DNA from: Candidatus Flavonifractor intestinigallinarum
GTDB taxonomy: Bacteria; Bacillota; Clostridia; Oscillospirales; Oscillospiraceae
Assembly: GCA_019119165.1 (NCBI GenBank)
Contig: DWXO01000050.1
Location: forward strand, 1-53,162
Direction of reading: 5' to 3'
DNA length: 53,162 nucleotides
The notes under the pieces were generated by a model, which saw only the letters and a program-made list of their open reading frames with translations, was not told the DNA's origin and made no database searches. The position numbers and the translations under genes were made by a program. The first letter of the stretch is position 1. Every line of letters begins with the position of its first letter. Positions 6,749 through 15,019 of this stretch are shown piece by piece.

Positions 6749-8617
6749 ATGAAAAAACTGGAGGAACTGTTGGAGTGGGGCGGTGTACGCAAGGACATCG
6801 CCTTGCTGATCTTGTCTGGCTTGGCCTTACTGGTCAGCATCCTGTGGGGAGACCGGCTGCCGGTGGACCCGGCCTGGGTAGCCATCGTGCTGTGCGGACT
6901 GCCCATTGTACTGGAAGCGATCATCGGCTTAGTCACCGCCTTTGACATCAAGGCGGATGTACTGGTGTCTATCGCGCTGGTGGCTTCGGTAGTCATTGGG
7001 GAGGATTTTGCCGCCGGTGAGGTGGCCTTCATCATGCAGCTGGGCGCCCTGCTGGAGGACCTGACGGTAGCTCGGGCCAGGGCCGGGATTGAGAAGCTGG
7101 TAAAGCTGACTCCACGCACCGCCCGCCGCCTGACCGGCGCTGGGGAAGAGGTGGTGCCTGCGGAGGAAATCCGGGTGGGAGAGCTGCTGCGGGTGCTGCC
7201 CGGTGAGACCATTCCGGTGGACGGAGTGGTGAAAGAGGGCCGCAGTTCAGTGGATCAGGCGGTGATGACCGGCGAATCTCTGCCGGTGGACAAGGCCCCT
7301 GGTGATCCGGTGTCCAGCGGTACAGTGAACCAGTACGGGGCTTTTACCATGGAGGCCACCCGGGTGGGGGAGGACAGCGCCATCCAGCGGATGGTGCGTC
7401 TGGTCCAGTCGGCGGACGCAGGCAAAGCGAAAATTGTGGGTCTGGCCGACCGGTGGGCCACCTGGATCGTGGTGATTGCCCTGTCCGCCGCCGCCATCAC
7501 CGGCTTTGTCACCGGCGAGCTGATCCGGGCGGTGACCATTCTAGTGGTATTCTGCCCCTGCGCTCTGGTGCTGGCCACTCCCACCGCCATTATGGCGGCC
7601 ATTGGCAACGCCACCCGCCACGGGTTTTTGGTGCGGGAGGGGGACGCGCTGGAGCGGCTGGCCAGTGTTCAGTGTGTGGCCTTTGACAAAACGGGCACCC
7701 TCACCCTGGGACAGCTGCGGGTGACGGCGGTGCTTCCCCTGAACGGTCGGACAGAGGAGCAGGTATGGACGGGGGCCGTGGGCCTGGAGTCCTGGTCGGA
7801 GCATCCTCTGGGTAAGGCGGTGACCGCCGGCGGGCGGGAACGGTTTCCCCACCTGGTCCCGGCGGGACAGGGGGTGGAGGTGCTGCCCGGTTTGGGCCTG
7901 AAGGGCGTGGTGGACGGCGTGGGCCTGTGGGCGGGTAACCTGGCGCTGATGGAGCAGCTGGGCGTGCCCATGCCGCCGGAGGCCGGGACCTTTGCCCAGG
8001 CCAGACTGGACGAGGGCTGTACCCTTATTTATCTGGCGGAGGAGGGAACACTGATCGGGGTGATGGCTCTGGCGGACACCCTGCGGCCCGACGCGGCGGA
8101 GACCATCCGGGCGGTGAAGAGCGCCGGAGTGCAGCCAGTGCTGCTGACAGGGGATCATCCCAGCGCCGCCGGTCATATCGCGGGACTGCTGGATATCCGG
8201 GAAGTGCAGGCGGGCTGCCTGCCGGAGGACAAGCTGAACTGGATCGCCAAGTCCCAGCAGCAGGGAAGGGCGGTGTGCATGATCGGCGACGGCATCAACG
8301 ACGCTCCCGCATTGAAGAAGGCCATGGTGGGCATTGCCATGGGGAACGTGGGCAGCGATATTGCCGTGGATGCCGCCGACATGGCCCTGGTGGGGGACGA
8401 CCTGCGGCAGCTGCCCCATCTGCTGCGATTGGCCCGGCGGATGATGGTTACCATCAAGTGCAATCTGACCTTCTCCATGGCGCTGAACTTTGCGGCCATT
8501 GCGCTGGCTATTACCGGTATCCTGAACCCTGTGGTGGGGGCGCTGGTCCACAACGCGGGGTCGGTGGTGGTCATCGTCAATTCCGCCCTGCTGCTGCGCT
8601 GGCATAAACGGGCGTAA
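6749..8617 (+). CDS. P1B-type heavy-metal translocating ATPase
   Basis: A 622-residue metal-exporting P-type ATPase of the inner membrane. Signatures are TGES (actuator domain), the membrane motif FCPCALV, the phosphorylation motif DKTGT, SEHPLG (P1B histidine) and GDGINDAPAL. The last membrane helix carries HNAGSVVVIVNS, a pattern unlike the Met-Ser motif of Cu(I) pumps and nearer to Zn/Cd/Co/Mn-type pumps, whereas the operators ahead of the gene suggest a CsoR-family (often copper) regulator. The metal is therefore unsettled. There is no N-terminal HMA domain; the first helix starts near residue 17. AGGAGG lies 8 bases before the ATG. The gene is monocistronic between two terminators. Confidence 0.93.
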   Translation: MKKLEELLEWGGVRKDIALLILSGLALLVSILWGDRLPVDPAWVAIVLCGLPIVLEAIIGLVTAFDIKADVLVSIALVASVVIGEDFAAGEVAFIMQLGALLEDLTVARARAGIEKLVKLTPRTARRLTGAGEEVVPAEEIRVGELLRVLPGETIPVDGVVKEGRSSVDQAVMTGESLPVDKAPGDPVSSGTVNQYGAFTMEATRVGEDSAIQRMVRLVQSADAGKAKIVGLADRWATWIVVIALSAAAITGFVTGELIRAVTILVVFCPCALVLATPTAIMAAIGNATRHGFLVREGDALERLASVQCVAFDKTGTLTLGQLRVTAVLPLNGRTEEQVWTGAVGLESWSEHPLGKAVTAGGRERFPHLVPAGQGVEVLPGLGLKGVVDGVGLWAGNLALMEQLGVPMPPEAGTFAQARLDEGCTLIYLAEEGTLIGVMALADTLRPDAAETIRAVKSAGVQPVLLTGDHPSAAGHIAGLLDIREVQAGCLPEDKLNWIAKSQQQGRAVCMIGDGINDAPALKKAMVGIAMGNVGSDIAVDAADMALVGDDLRQLPHLLRLARRMMVTIKCNLTFSMALNFAAIALAITGILNPVVGALVHNAGSVVVIVNSALLLRWHKRA

Positions 8618-8628
8618 AAGGGCGAAAT

Positions 8629-8682
8629 GGGCTCCGTTTCCACTTTTTCAAAGGTGGGAACGGAGCCCTTGGTATTTTTTTT
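8629..8682 (+). terminator. Rho-independent terminator
   Basis: GGGCTCCGTTTCCAC (8629-8643) pairs, with one mismatch, with GTGGGAACGGAGCCC (8654-8668). TTGGTA and a run of eight T follow. Confidence 0.85.
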
Positions 8683-8710
8683 AGGAAGGGAAGGAGAGAA
8701 TACGAATAAT

Positions 8711-8739
8711 TTGAAAAACTTTAGCCTAACCTCTATGCA
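8711..8739 (+). promoter_or_regulatory. Possible promoter of the pyrH-polC cluster
   Basis: TTGAAA (8711-8716), 17 bases, then TATGCA (8734-8739), a weak -10. An alternative -10, TATATT near 8752, lacks a matching -35. A promoter is expected here because a terminator precedes and pyrH follows. Confidence 0.35.
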
Positions 8740-8797
8740 AAAATGGAAAACTATATTAAAATAAGATAGCATGATTTTCCGAAAAGGGGTTGAACAT

Positions 8798-9520
8798 ATG
8801 AGTGAACCGCAGTTCAAGCGGATTCTTCTGAAGCTCAGCGGCGAGGCCCTCGCCGGCGAGGCCAGCCGTGGCCTGGATTTCGATGTCATCGGCAGCGTAT
8901 GCGACGTGATCAAAAAGTGCGTGGCAGTCGGCGTCCAGGTGGGCATCGTGGTGGGTGGTGGCAACTTCTGGCGTGGCCTGAAGGACGGCGGCGACCGGAT
9001 GGAGCGCACCCGGGCCGACCATATGGGTATGCTGGCTACCACCATCAACGCGCTGGCGGTGGCCGACGTGCTGGAGCAGAAGGGCGTGGATGTGCGGGTG
9101 CAGACCGCCATTGAGATGCGGTCCATTGCCGAGCCCTACATCCGCTCCAAGGCCATCCGGCACATGGAGAAGGGCAGAGTGGTCATTTTTGGCTGCGGCA
9201 CCGGCAATCCCTTCTTCTCCACCGATACGGCGGCAGTGTTGCGGGCGGCGGAGATTGACGCCGACGCCATTCTGCTGGCCAAGAACATCGACGGCGTGTA
9301 TTCCGCTGATCCCCGGAAGGACCCCAACGCGGTGAAGTACGACACCATCACCTATGACGATATCCTGGCCCAGCACCTGGAGGTGATGGACTCCACCGCC
9401 ACGTCCCTGTCCATGGACAACAAGATCCCGGTGATCCTGTTCGCGCTCAAGGACCCTGAGAACATTCTGCGTGTAGTCATGGGTGAAAAAATCGGAACCA
9501 TCGTCAAGGAGGAACCGTGA
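8798..9520 (+). CDS. pyrH: UMP kinase
   Basis: PyrH phosphorylates UMP to UDP with ATP in the cytosol, feeding RNA and DNA pyrimidines and UDP-sugars. The 240-residue protein has the amino-acid-kinase fold motifs [21 protein letters not shown], the [13 protein letters not shown] nucleotide loop and [17 protein letters not shown] at 8798 is chosen because AAAGGGGTT lies before it and because the product then begins near the conserved [10 protein letters not shown]; an ATG at 8771 adds nine unlike residues. It ends one base before the frr start. It opens the pyrH-frr-uppS-cdsA-dxr-rseP-ispG-polC series; the usual upstream partners rpsB and tsf are not here. Confidence 0.97.
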   Translation: MSEPQFKRILLKLSGEALAGEASRGLDFDVIGSVCDVIKKCVAVGVQVGIVVGGGNFWRGLKDGGDRMERTRADHMGMLATTINALAVADVLEQKGVDVRVQTAIEMRSIAEPYIRSKAIRHMEKGRVVIFGCGTGNPFFSTDTAAVLRAAEIDADAILLAKNIDGVYSADPRKDPNAVKYDTITYDDILAQHLEVMDSTATSLSMDNKIPVILFALKDPENILRVVMGEKIGTIVKEEP

Positions 9521-9521
9521 A

Positions 9522-10076
9522 ATGAAAGAGCTCAATAAAGAATTCGACGGCAAGATGAAAAAGACCATCGACGTAGTCATGAGTGATTTCGCCAGCGTCC
9601 GCGCGGGCCGGGCCAACGCCGCCGTGCTGGACAAGATCACGGTGGACTACTACGGCGCTCCCACCCCCCTGAACCAGGTGGCCGCCATCTCCTCTCCCGA
9701 TCCCCGCTCCCTGATGATCCAGCCCTGGGACGGCACCCTGCTGAAGGCCATTGAGAAGGCCATTCAGACCTCCGACCTGGGCATCAATCCCCAGAACGAC
9801 GGCCGGGTGATCCGCCTGTCCTTCCCCCAGCTCACCGAGGAGCGCCGCAAGGAGCTGACCAAGCAGGTGAAAAAGTACGGGGAGAACGGCAAGGTGGCCA
9901 TCCGCAACATCCGCCGGGACGCCATGGAGAAGTTTAAGGCCATGGAGAAGAAGGGCGAGATGACCGAGGACGACCGGAAGGATTACGAGAAGGAGCTTCA
10001 GGATCTCACCGACAAGCGGTGCAAGGAGATCGACGAACTGACCGTCAAAAAAGAAGCGGAACTGATGGCGGTATAA
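9522..10076 (+). CDS. frr: Ribosome recycling factor
   Basis: Frr splits post-termination ribosomes together with EF-G. The 184-residue length is normal. Signatures include the RAGRANAAVLDKI and YYGAPTPLNQVA stretches near the N-terminus, IQPWDGTLLKAIEKAI in the middle, and the Lys/Arg-rich QVKKYGENGKVAIRNIRRDA helix of the three-helix bundle. ATG at 9522 has AAGGAGG 12 bases upstream, inside the end of pyrH, and gives the usual N-terminus (MKELNKEFDGKMKKTID); an in-frame ATG at 9483 lies within pyrH. The one-base gap to pyrH implies translational coupling. Confidence 0.97.
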   Translation: MKELNKEFDGKMKKTIDVVMSDFASVRAGRANAAVLDKITVDYYGAPTPLNQVAAISSPDPRSLMIQPWDGTLLKAIEKAIQTSDLGINPQNDGRVIRLSFPQLTEERRKELTKQVKKYGENGKVAIRNIRRDAMEKFKAMEKKGEMTEDDRKDYEKELQDLTDKRCKEIDELTVKKEAELMAV

Positions 10077-10145
10077 TACCAAATGAAAGACATGGTGCGG
10101 GATGCGGAACGTGTCCCGCACTGGTGTCGTATAGGCGGGTTGAAC

Positions 10146-10889
10146 ATGGCATTTTTCAAACCGAAGACGCCGCAGGTCCAGGTGGATTTTGACCACCTGC
10201 CCCGTCATGTGGCGATCATTATGGACGGCAACGGCCGCTGGGCCAAGCGCCGGGGGCTGCCCCGCACGGCGGGCCACGCGGCCGGCGCGGAGACCTTCCG
10301 CACCATTGCCACTTACTGCCAGAAGATCGGTGTGGAGTATCTGACCGTTTATGCCTTCTCCACCGAGAACTGGAAGCGGCCTCTGGAGGAGGTCTCAGCA
10401 ATCATCGGACTGCTGAAAAAGTACCTGCTGGAGTCCATTGAGAAGATGGAGCGGGACAAGATCCGGCTCCACTTCTTTGGCGATCTGGACGCCCTTCCTC
10501 CCGAGCTGCGGGAATTGACCGTGCGTACCGACGATATCTCCACCCACTATGACGGAATGCAGGTTAACGTCTGCTTCAACTACGGCGGACGGGATGAGAT
10601 CGTCCGGGCGGCTCGGGCCTTTGCGGCAGACTGCGCGGCAGGGAAGAAGGACCCTGCCCAGCTGACGGAGGCGGATTTTTCCAACTACCTCTATTCTGCC
10701 GGCGTGCCCGATCCCGACCTGGTGATCCGGCCCAGCGGCGAAGTGCGGATCTCCAACTTCCTGCTGTGGCAGTCGGCCTATGCGGAGTTCTATTATACCG
10801 ACGTGCTGTGGCCTGATTTCAGCAAGGAAGAGCTGAACAAGGCGCTGGCGGCTTATCAGGGCCGCTCCCGCCGGTATGGAGGTGTCTGA
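10146..10889 (+). CDS. uppS: Isoprenyl transferase (undecaprenyl diphosphate synthase)
   Basis: UppS condenses eight isopentenyl diphosphates on farnesyl diphosphate to make the C55 lipid carrier for peptidoglycan. The 247-residue protein contains the catalytic IIMDGNGRWAKRR (Asp at about residue 27), YAFSTENWKRP, NVCFNYGGRDEI and the substrate-binding RPSGEVRISNFLLWQSAYAE. ATG at 10146 is chosen over 10083 because it gives the common short N-terminus (MAFFKPK); the preceding GGGTTG is a weak site. It adjoins cdsA, with TGA directly followed by its GTG. Dxr and IspG, encoded downstream, supply the same isoprenoid pathway. Confidence 0.96.
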   Translation: MAFFKPKTPQVQVDFDHLPRHVAIIMDGNGRWAKRRGLPRTAGHAAGAETFRTIATYCQKIGVEYLTVYAFSTENWKRPLEEVSAIIGLLKKYLLESIEKMERDKIRLHFFGDLDALPPELRELTVRTDDISTHYDGMQVNVCFNYGGRDEIVRAARAFAADCAAGKKDPAQLTEADFSNYLYSAGVPDPDLVIRPSGEVRISNFLLWQSAYAEFYYTDVLWPDFSKEELNKALAAYQGRSRRYGGV

Positions 10890-11714
10890 GTGGTCAAGCG
10901 AATCATGGTGGCGGTGGTCTGTATCCCTCTGCTGGCCGGGGCGGTATACGGCGTGTCGCCGGTCTATCCGATCATTCTGCCCATTCTGGTGGCCGGATTG
11001 TCTATGATTGCGGTGCATGAGGTGCTGTGGTCCACCGGATTTCTCAAGCACCCCCGCATTTCCGGCTATTCCATCGTGCTGGCCGGGCTGGTTCCCTTCT
11101 GGGTCTATTATGACGGACGGCTGACCCCCGCGCTGGCGGGTCTGTTTCTCTATGTGCTGCTCCTCTTTGCCGAGGCCATTGCCAGCCACAAGCACATCAC
11201 CCTGGAGAAGATGGGGGGCGCTTTCTTCCTCAGCGTGGTGATCCCCTTTTTCCTGTCCTCGCTGCTGCGGATCCGGCTGATGGAGCACTGGATGGCCCTC
11301 ATTGTGCTGCCCTTTGAGGTGGCGTTCCTCAGCGATGCCTTTGCCCTGTTTGCGGGCATGGCCTTCGGCAAGCACAAGCTGGCGCCGGAGCTCTCCCCCA
11401 AAAAGACGGTGGAGGGCGCTGTGGGCGGTTTTGCCGGCGCCATCATTTGTACAGTGATCTATGGCGCTGTCCTCCAGTTTGGCTTCTCCATGCAGGTCAA
11501 TTATCTGTATCTTGTGGTGTACGGCGCACTGGGCAGCATTGTGTCCCAACTGGGCGACCTGTCCTTTTCCTATATCAAGCGTGAGTATGGCATCAAGGAT
11601 TTCGGCAACATCTTCCCCGGTCACGGCGGCGTACTAGATCGGTTCGACAGCGTGATCTTCTGTGCGCCTCTGATGGAGCTGTTGATCCAAATCCTGCCCG
11701 CTGTGGGAGGCTGA
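10890..11714 (+). CDS. cdsA: Phosphatidate cytidylyltransferase
   Basis: CdsA makes CDP-diacylglycerol from phosphatidic acid and CTP, the branch point of phospholipid synthesis. The 274-residue integral membrane protein has about eight hydrophobic segments. It carries the family signature near the C-terminus: KREYGIKDFGNIFPGHGG followed by VLDRFDS. LSPKKTVEGAVGG, also conserved, precedes it. The start is GTG immediately after the uppS stop, with GGAGGTG within the end of uppS as ribosome binding site. Gene order uppS-cdsA-dxr is typical of Firmicutes. Confidence 0.96.
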   Translation: MVKRIMVAVVCIPLLAGAVYGVSPVYPIILPILVAGLSMIAVHEVLWSTGFLKHPRISGYSIVLAGLVPFWVYYDGRLTPALAGLFLYVLLLFAEAIASHKHITLEKMGGAFFLSVVIPFFLSSLLRIRLMEHWMALIVLPFEVAFLSDAFALFAGMAFGKHKLAPELSPKKTVEGAVGGFAGAIICTVIYGAVLQFGFSMQVNYLYLVVYGALGSIVSQLGDLSFSYIKREYGIKDFGNIFPGHGGVLDRFDSVIFCAPLMELLIQILPAVGG

Positions 11715-11718
11715 ACAC

Positions 11719-12858
11719 ATGAGCAACTGTATTTCTTTGCTGGGTTCTACCGGCTCCATCGGGCGGCAGTCACTGGAAGTGATTGCCGCCTGTGGCATGA
11801 CTGTGGCTGCATTGACCGCAAATCGGGATGTGGAGCGGATGGAGGAGCAATGCCGCCAATTCCGGCCCCGTCTGGCGGTGATGATGGACCCTGCCGCCGC
11901 CGCCGATCTGCAAACCCGACTGGCTGATACCACCATCCGGGTGACCTCCGGCCCCGAAGGGCTGGTGGAGGCTGCCACCATGGAGGAGGCGGACACCGTC
12001 CTCACTGCTGTGGTGGGCATGGTGGGGCTGGTGCCCACCCTGGCGGCGGTCCGCCAGGGCAAGCGCATTGCCCTGGCCAACAAGGAGACCCTGGTGTGCG
12101 CCGGGGAGCTGGTAATGGACGGCGCGGACAAATTCGGCGCGGAGATCGTGCCGGTGGACTCGGAGCATTCCGCCATCTTCCAGTGCCTCCAGGCCTGCAA
12201 GGACAGGGGAGAGGTAAAACGCCTCATCCTCACCGCCTCCGGCGGTCCCTTCTGGGGCTGGGACAAGGAGAAAATTGCCTCCGCCACCGTGGAGCAGGCC
12301 CTGAAGCACCCCAACTGGTCCATGGGGGCCAAGATCACTGTGGATTCCGCCACCCTGATGAACAAAGGCCTGGAATTCATCGAGGCCATGCGGCTCTACC
12401 GGATGCCGCTGGTAAAAATCTCCATTTTGGTCCATCGGGAGAGCATCATCCACTCCCTGGTGGAATACTGTGATAACGCGGTGTTGGCCCAGCTGGGGGT
12501 ACCCGATATGCGACTGCCCATCCAGTACGCCCTGACCTGGCCCGCCCGTACCCAGGCGGTGGCAAAGCCCCTGGATCTGCTGACCTGTCCGCCTCTGACC
12601 TTCCACGCCCCGGACTATGAGGCTTTTCCCTGCCTGTCTCTGGCGCTGGAGGCCGCCAAAACCGGCGGCACCGCCACCGCCATTCTCAACGGCGCCAACG
12701 AGGCGGCGGTGGGGCTTTTCCTGGCGGGGCAGATCCCCTTCGGGGACATCGCCCGACGGGTGGAGCGGGCCCTGGCCCAGGTGGCCGTGGTCCAATCTCC
12801 CACCCTGGAGGATGTGCTGGCGGCTGACAAGGCCGCGCGCCAGGCGGCGGGCAACTAA
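11719..12858 (+). CDS. dxr: 1-deoxy-D-xylulose-5-phosphate reductoisomerase
   Basis: Dxr converts DXP to 2-C-methyl-D-erythritol 4-phosphate with NADPH, the committed step of the MEP isoprenoid pathway. The 379-residue protein has the nucleotide-binding LLGSTGSIGRQSLEVI at the N-terminus, ALANKETLVCAGE, PVDSEHSAIFQCL (metal-binding Asp/Glu), TASGGPF and MNKGLEFIEA with the catalytic-loop residues. Length is normal. It starts 4 bp after cdsA and is followed by rseP within 18 bp. With ispG downstream it shows the cell uses the MEP route. Confidence 0.97.
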   Translation: MSNCISLLGSTGSIGRQSLEVIAACGMTVAALTANRDVERMEEQCRQFRPRLAVMMDPAAAADLQTRLADTTIRVTSGPEGLVEAATMEEADTVLTAVVGMVGLVPTLAAVRQGKRIALANKETLVCAGELVMDGADKFGAEIVPVDSEHSAIFQCLQACKDRGEVKRLILTASGGPFWGWDKEKIASATVEQALKHPNWSMGAKITVDSATLMNKGLEFIEAMRLYRMPLVKISILVHRESIIHSLVEYCDNAVLAQLGVPDMRLPIQYALTWPARTQAVAKPLDLLTCPPLTFHAPDYEAFPCLSLALEAAKTGGTATAILNGANEAAVGLFLAGQIPFGDIARRVERALAQVAVVQSPTLEDVLAADKAARQAAGN

Positions 12859-12876
12859 TCTGAGTTTGAGGTGTCT

Positions 12877-13950
12877 ATGAACGTACTTTCCATTGTGCTC
12901 ATCATCCTGTTTTTCGGGTTTCTCATCGCCATCCATGAATTTGGCCATTTTATCGCAGCCAAGGTCATGGGGGTGAAGGTAAACGAATTTGCCATCGGCA
13001 TGGGTCCAAAGCTGTTTTCCAGAGAGAAAGGGGAAACGCTTTACAGCCTGCGTGCCTTTCCCATCGGTGGTTTCTGCGCCATGGAGGGGGAGGGAGAGTC
13101 CTCCGACGATCCAAGGGCCTTCGGCAACAAAGCGGGCTGGAAGAGGCTCGTCATTCTGGTGGCCGGTGCGTTCATGAATTTCCTGACAGGCGTGGTGCTC
13201 ATCCTCATCATCATGGCCCTGGCGGGCAGCCCCTCCATGCCGGTGGTTACCGGCTTTATGCCTGGGGCGGAGGATATTGCCCAGACCGGCCTCCAGCCCG
13301 GAGACCAGCTTTACTCCATCGATGGTCACCGCATCTACTTCAATAACGACGCCTTTATCTTCCTGGAACGGGCGGGGGAGCAGGTGGACGTGGTGGTGCT
13401 GCGGGATGGCGAGAAGGTGGATCTGGGCACCATCGACCTGCCCTACCGCCAGCTCACCGATGAAAACGGCAATCAGGTGATGAAGCGGGGCATCTATCTC
13501 GGTGAGTTCCAAGAGGACACCCCCCTGACCCTGCTGCGGAACACCTGGTATCAGGCGGTAGACTACGTCCGTATGGTTTGGATGGGTCTGGGCGATCTGA
13601 TTACCGGTGCGGTGGGCCTGAACGATATGTCCGGCGTCATCGGCATCGTGGCGGTGGCGGGGGACGTGGGCCAGGCGGGGGCCGAGGCGGCCGGTCTGTT
13701 TGGGCTCTTCATCAACATTCTGGACTTTACCGCCCTCATTGCCATCAACCTGGCGGTGATGAACCTGCTGCCCATCCCCGCCCTGGACGGAGGACAGATC
13801 CTCTTTGTGTTCGTGGGCGGCATCTACCGCCTCATTACCAAAAAGAAAATGAACGAAAAATATCTGGGCTATGTGAATGCCGTGGGCTTTTTCTGCCTCA
13901 TTGCCCTCATGGTGGTGGTGGCGGTCAACGACGTGATCAAGCTGTTTTAA
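12877..13950 (+). CDS. rseP: RIP metalloprotease RseP/RasP (site-2 protease)
   Basis: A zinc protease that cuts transmembrane segments of membrane proteins, for example anti-sigma factors after an outer cut and remnant signal peptides. The 357-residue protein has HEFGH (about residues 20-24) in the first membrane helix, an intervening PDZ domain (about 110-190), and NLLPIPALDGGQ, the LDG motif, in a C-terminal helix. There are four hydrophobic segments. ATG at 12877 with GAGG four bases upstream is preferred to GTG at 12871, which overlaps that site. It sits in its usual place between dxr and ispG. A possible client is the RsgI-like factor encoded at 5364, which is inference. Confidence 0.95.
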   Translation: MNVLSIVLIILFFGFLIAIHEFGHFIAAKVMGVKVNEFAIGMGPKLFSREKGETLYSLRAFPIGGFCAMEGEGESSDDPRAFGNKAGWKRLVILVAGAFMNFLTGVVLILIIMALAGSPSMPVVTGFMPGAEDIAQTGLQPGDQLYSIDGHRIYFNNDAFIFLERAGEQVDVVVLRDGEKVDLGTIDLPYRQLTDENGNQVMKRGIYLGEFQEDTPLTLLRNTWYQAVDYVRMVWMGLGDLITGAVGLNDMSGVIGIVAVAGDVGQAGAEAAGLFGLFINILDFTALIAINLAVMNLLPIPALDGGQILFVFVGGIYRLITKKKMNEKYLGYVNAVGFFCLIALMVVVAVNDVIKLF

Positions 13951-13965
13951 GGGGGAGGTATACCA

Positions 13966-15003
13966 ATGACGAGACAGATCCTTGTGGGCGGTGTTCCGGT
14001 GGGGGGCGGCGCCCCTGTCACCATCCAGTCCATGACCAATACCCGCACCGACGATGTGGGAGCCACCGTGGACCAGATCCTCCGTCTGGAGGAGGCTGGC
14101 TGTCAGATCATCCGGGTGGCTGTGCCCGACATGGCGGCCGCCAAGGCGGTGGGGGCCATCAAGGCCCGTATCCATATCCCCCTGGTGGTGGACATCCACT
14201 TCGACTACCGGCTGGCCCTGGCCTGTGTGGAGGAGGGCTGCGACGCGGTCCGGATCAATCCCGGCAACATCGGCGGGGAAGATCGGGTAAAAGCGGTGGC
14301 GGAGGCCTGTAAAGCGAAAAACCTTCCCATTCGGATCGGGGTCAACGGCGGCTCTCTGGAGAAGCCCCTGCTGGCCAAATATGGCGGCGTTACCCCGGAA
14401 GCCCTGGTGGAGTCCGCCTTCGGCCACATTGCCCTGCTGGAACAGTACGACTTCCATGACATCTGCGTGTCTCTCAAGTCCTCGTCGGTGGTCACCACCA
14501 TGGCGGCCTACCGTCTAATGAGTGAGAAAAGTAATTATCCTTTACACCTTGGCGTCACCGAGACGGGCACCACCCGGATGGGCACCATCAAATCCGCCAT
14601 CGGCATCGGGGGCCTGCTGGCCCTGGGGATTGGCGACACCCTGCGGGTGTCCCTGTCCGCCGACCCGGTGGAGGAGGTGTACGCCGCCAAGGATATCCTG
14701 AAGGCTCTTGGCATGGCGGCCAACGAGCCTAATCTGGTGTCCTGTCCCACCTGCGGCCGTACCCGCATCGATCTGATCGGCCTGGCCCATCAGGTGGAGG
14801 AGCGGCTGAAAAGCGTACACAAGCCCATTACCGTGGCGGTGATGGGGTGTGTGGTCAACGGCCCCGGCGAGGCCTCCGCCGCCGACGTGGGTATCGCTGG
14901 CGGACAGGGAGAGGGCCTGCTGTTCCGCAAGGGCGAGATCGTGAAGAAGGTTCCCCAGGATCAACTGGTGGACGAGCTGTTTGTCCTCATTGACCAACTG
15001 TAA
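13966..15003 (+). CDS. ispG: 4-hydroxy-3-methylbut-2-en-1-yl diphosphate synthase
   Basis: IspG reduces the cyclic diphosphate MEcPP to HMBPP using a [4Fe-4S] cluster, the penultimate MEP-pathway step. The 345-residue length matches the bacterial two-domain form. The N-terminal TIM barrel shows VTIQSMTNTRT and DIHFDYRLAL. Cluster ligands are seen as CPTC (Cys 260 and 263) and GCVVNGPGE (Cys 295). GGGGGAGG stands just before the ATG. It follows rseP by 15 bp and precedes polC by 16 bp. Confidence 0.97.
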   Translation: MTRQILVGGVPVGGGAPVTIQSMTNTRTDDVGATVDQILRLEEAGCQIIRVAVPDMAAAKAVGAIKARIHIPLVVDIHFDYRLALACVEEGCDAVRINPGNIGGEDRVKAVAEACKAKNLPIRIGVNGGSLEKPLLAKYGGVTPEALVESAFGHIALLEQYDFHDICVSLKSSSVVTTMAAYRLMSEKSNYPLHLGVTETGTTRMGTIKSAIGIGGLLALGIGDTLRVSLSADPVEEVYAAKDILKALGMAANEPNLVSCPTCGRTRIDLIGLAHQVEERLKSVHKPITVAVMGCVVNGPGEASAADVGIAGGQGEGLLFRKGEIVKKVPQDQLVDELFVLIDQL

Positions 15004-15019
15004 AAGCAGGAGTATTTCC

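Noticed and set aside
11770..14457. Very long open frame (895 codons) on the minus strand opposite dxr-rseP-ispG
   Set aside because: It runs antisense through three certain genes, is His/Gly/Gln-rich in the way GC-rich third-position mirrors are, and has no ribosome binding site. Same reasoning for the long antisense frames opposite polC, hisD and recD2.
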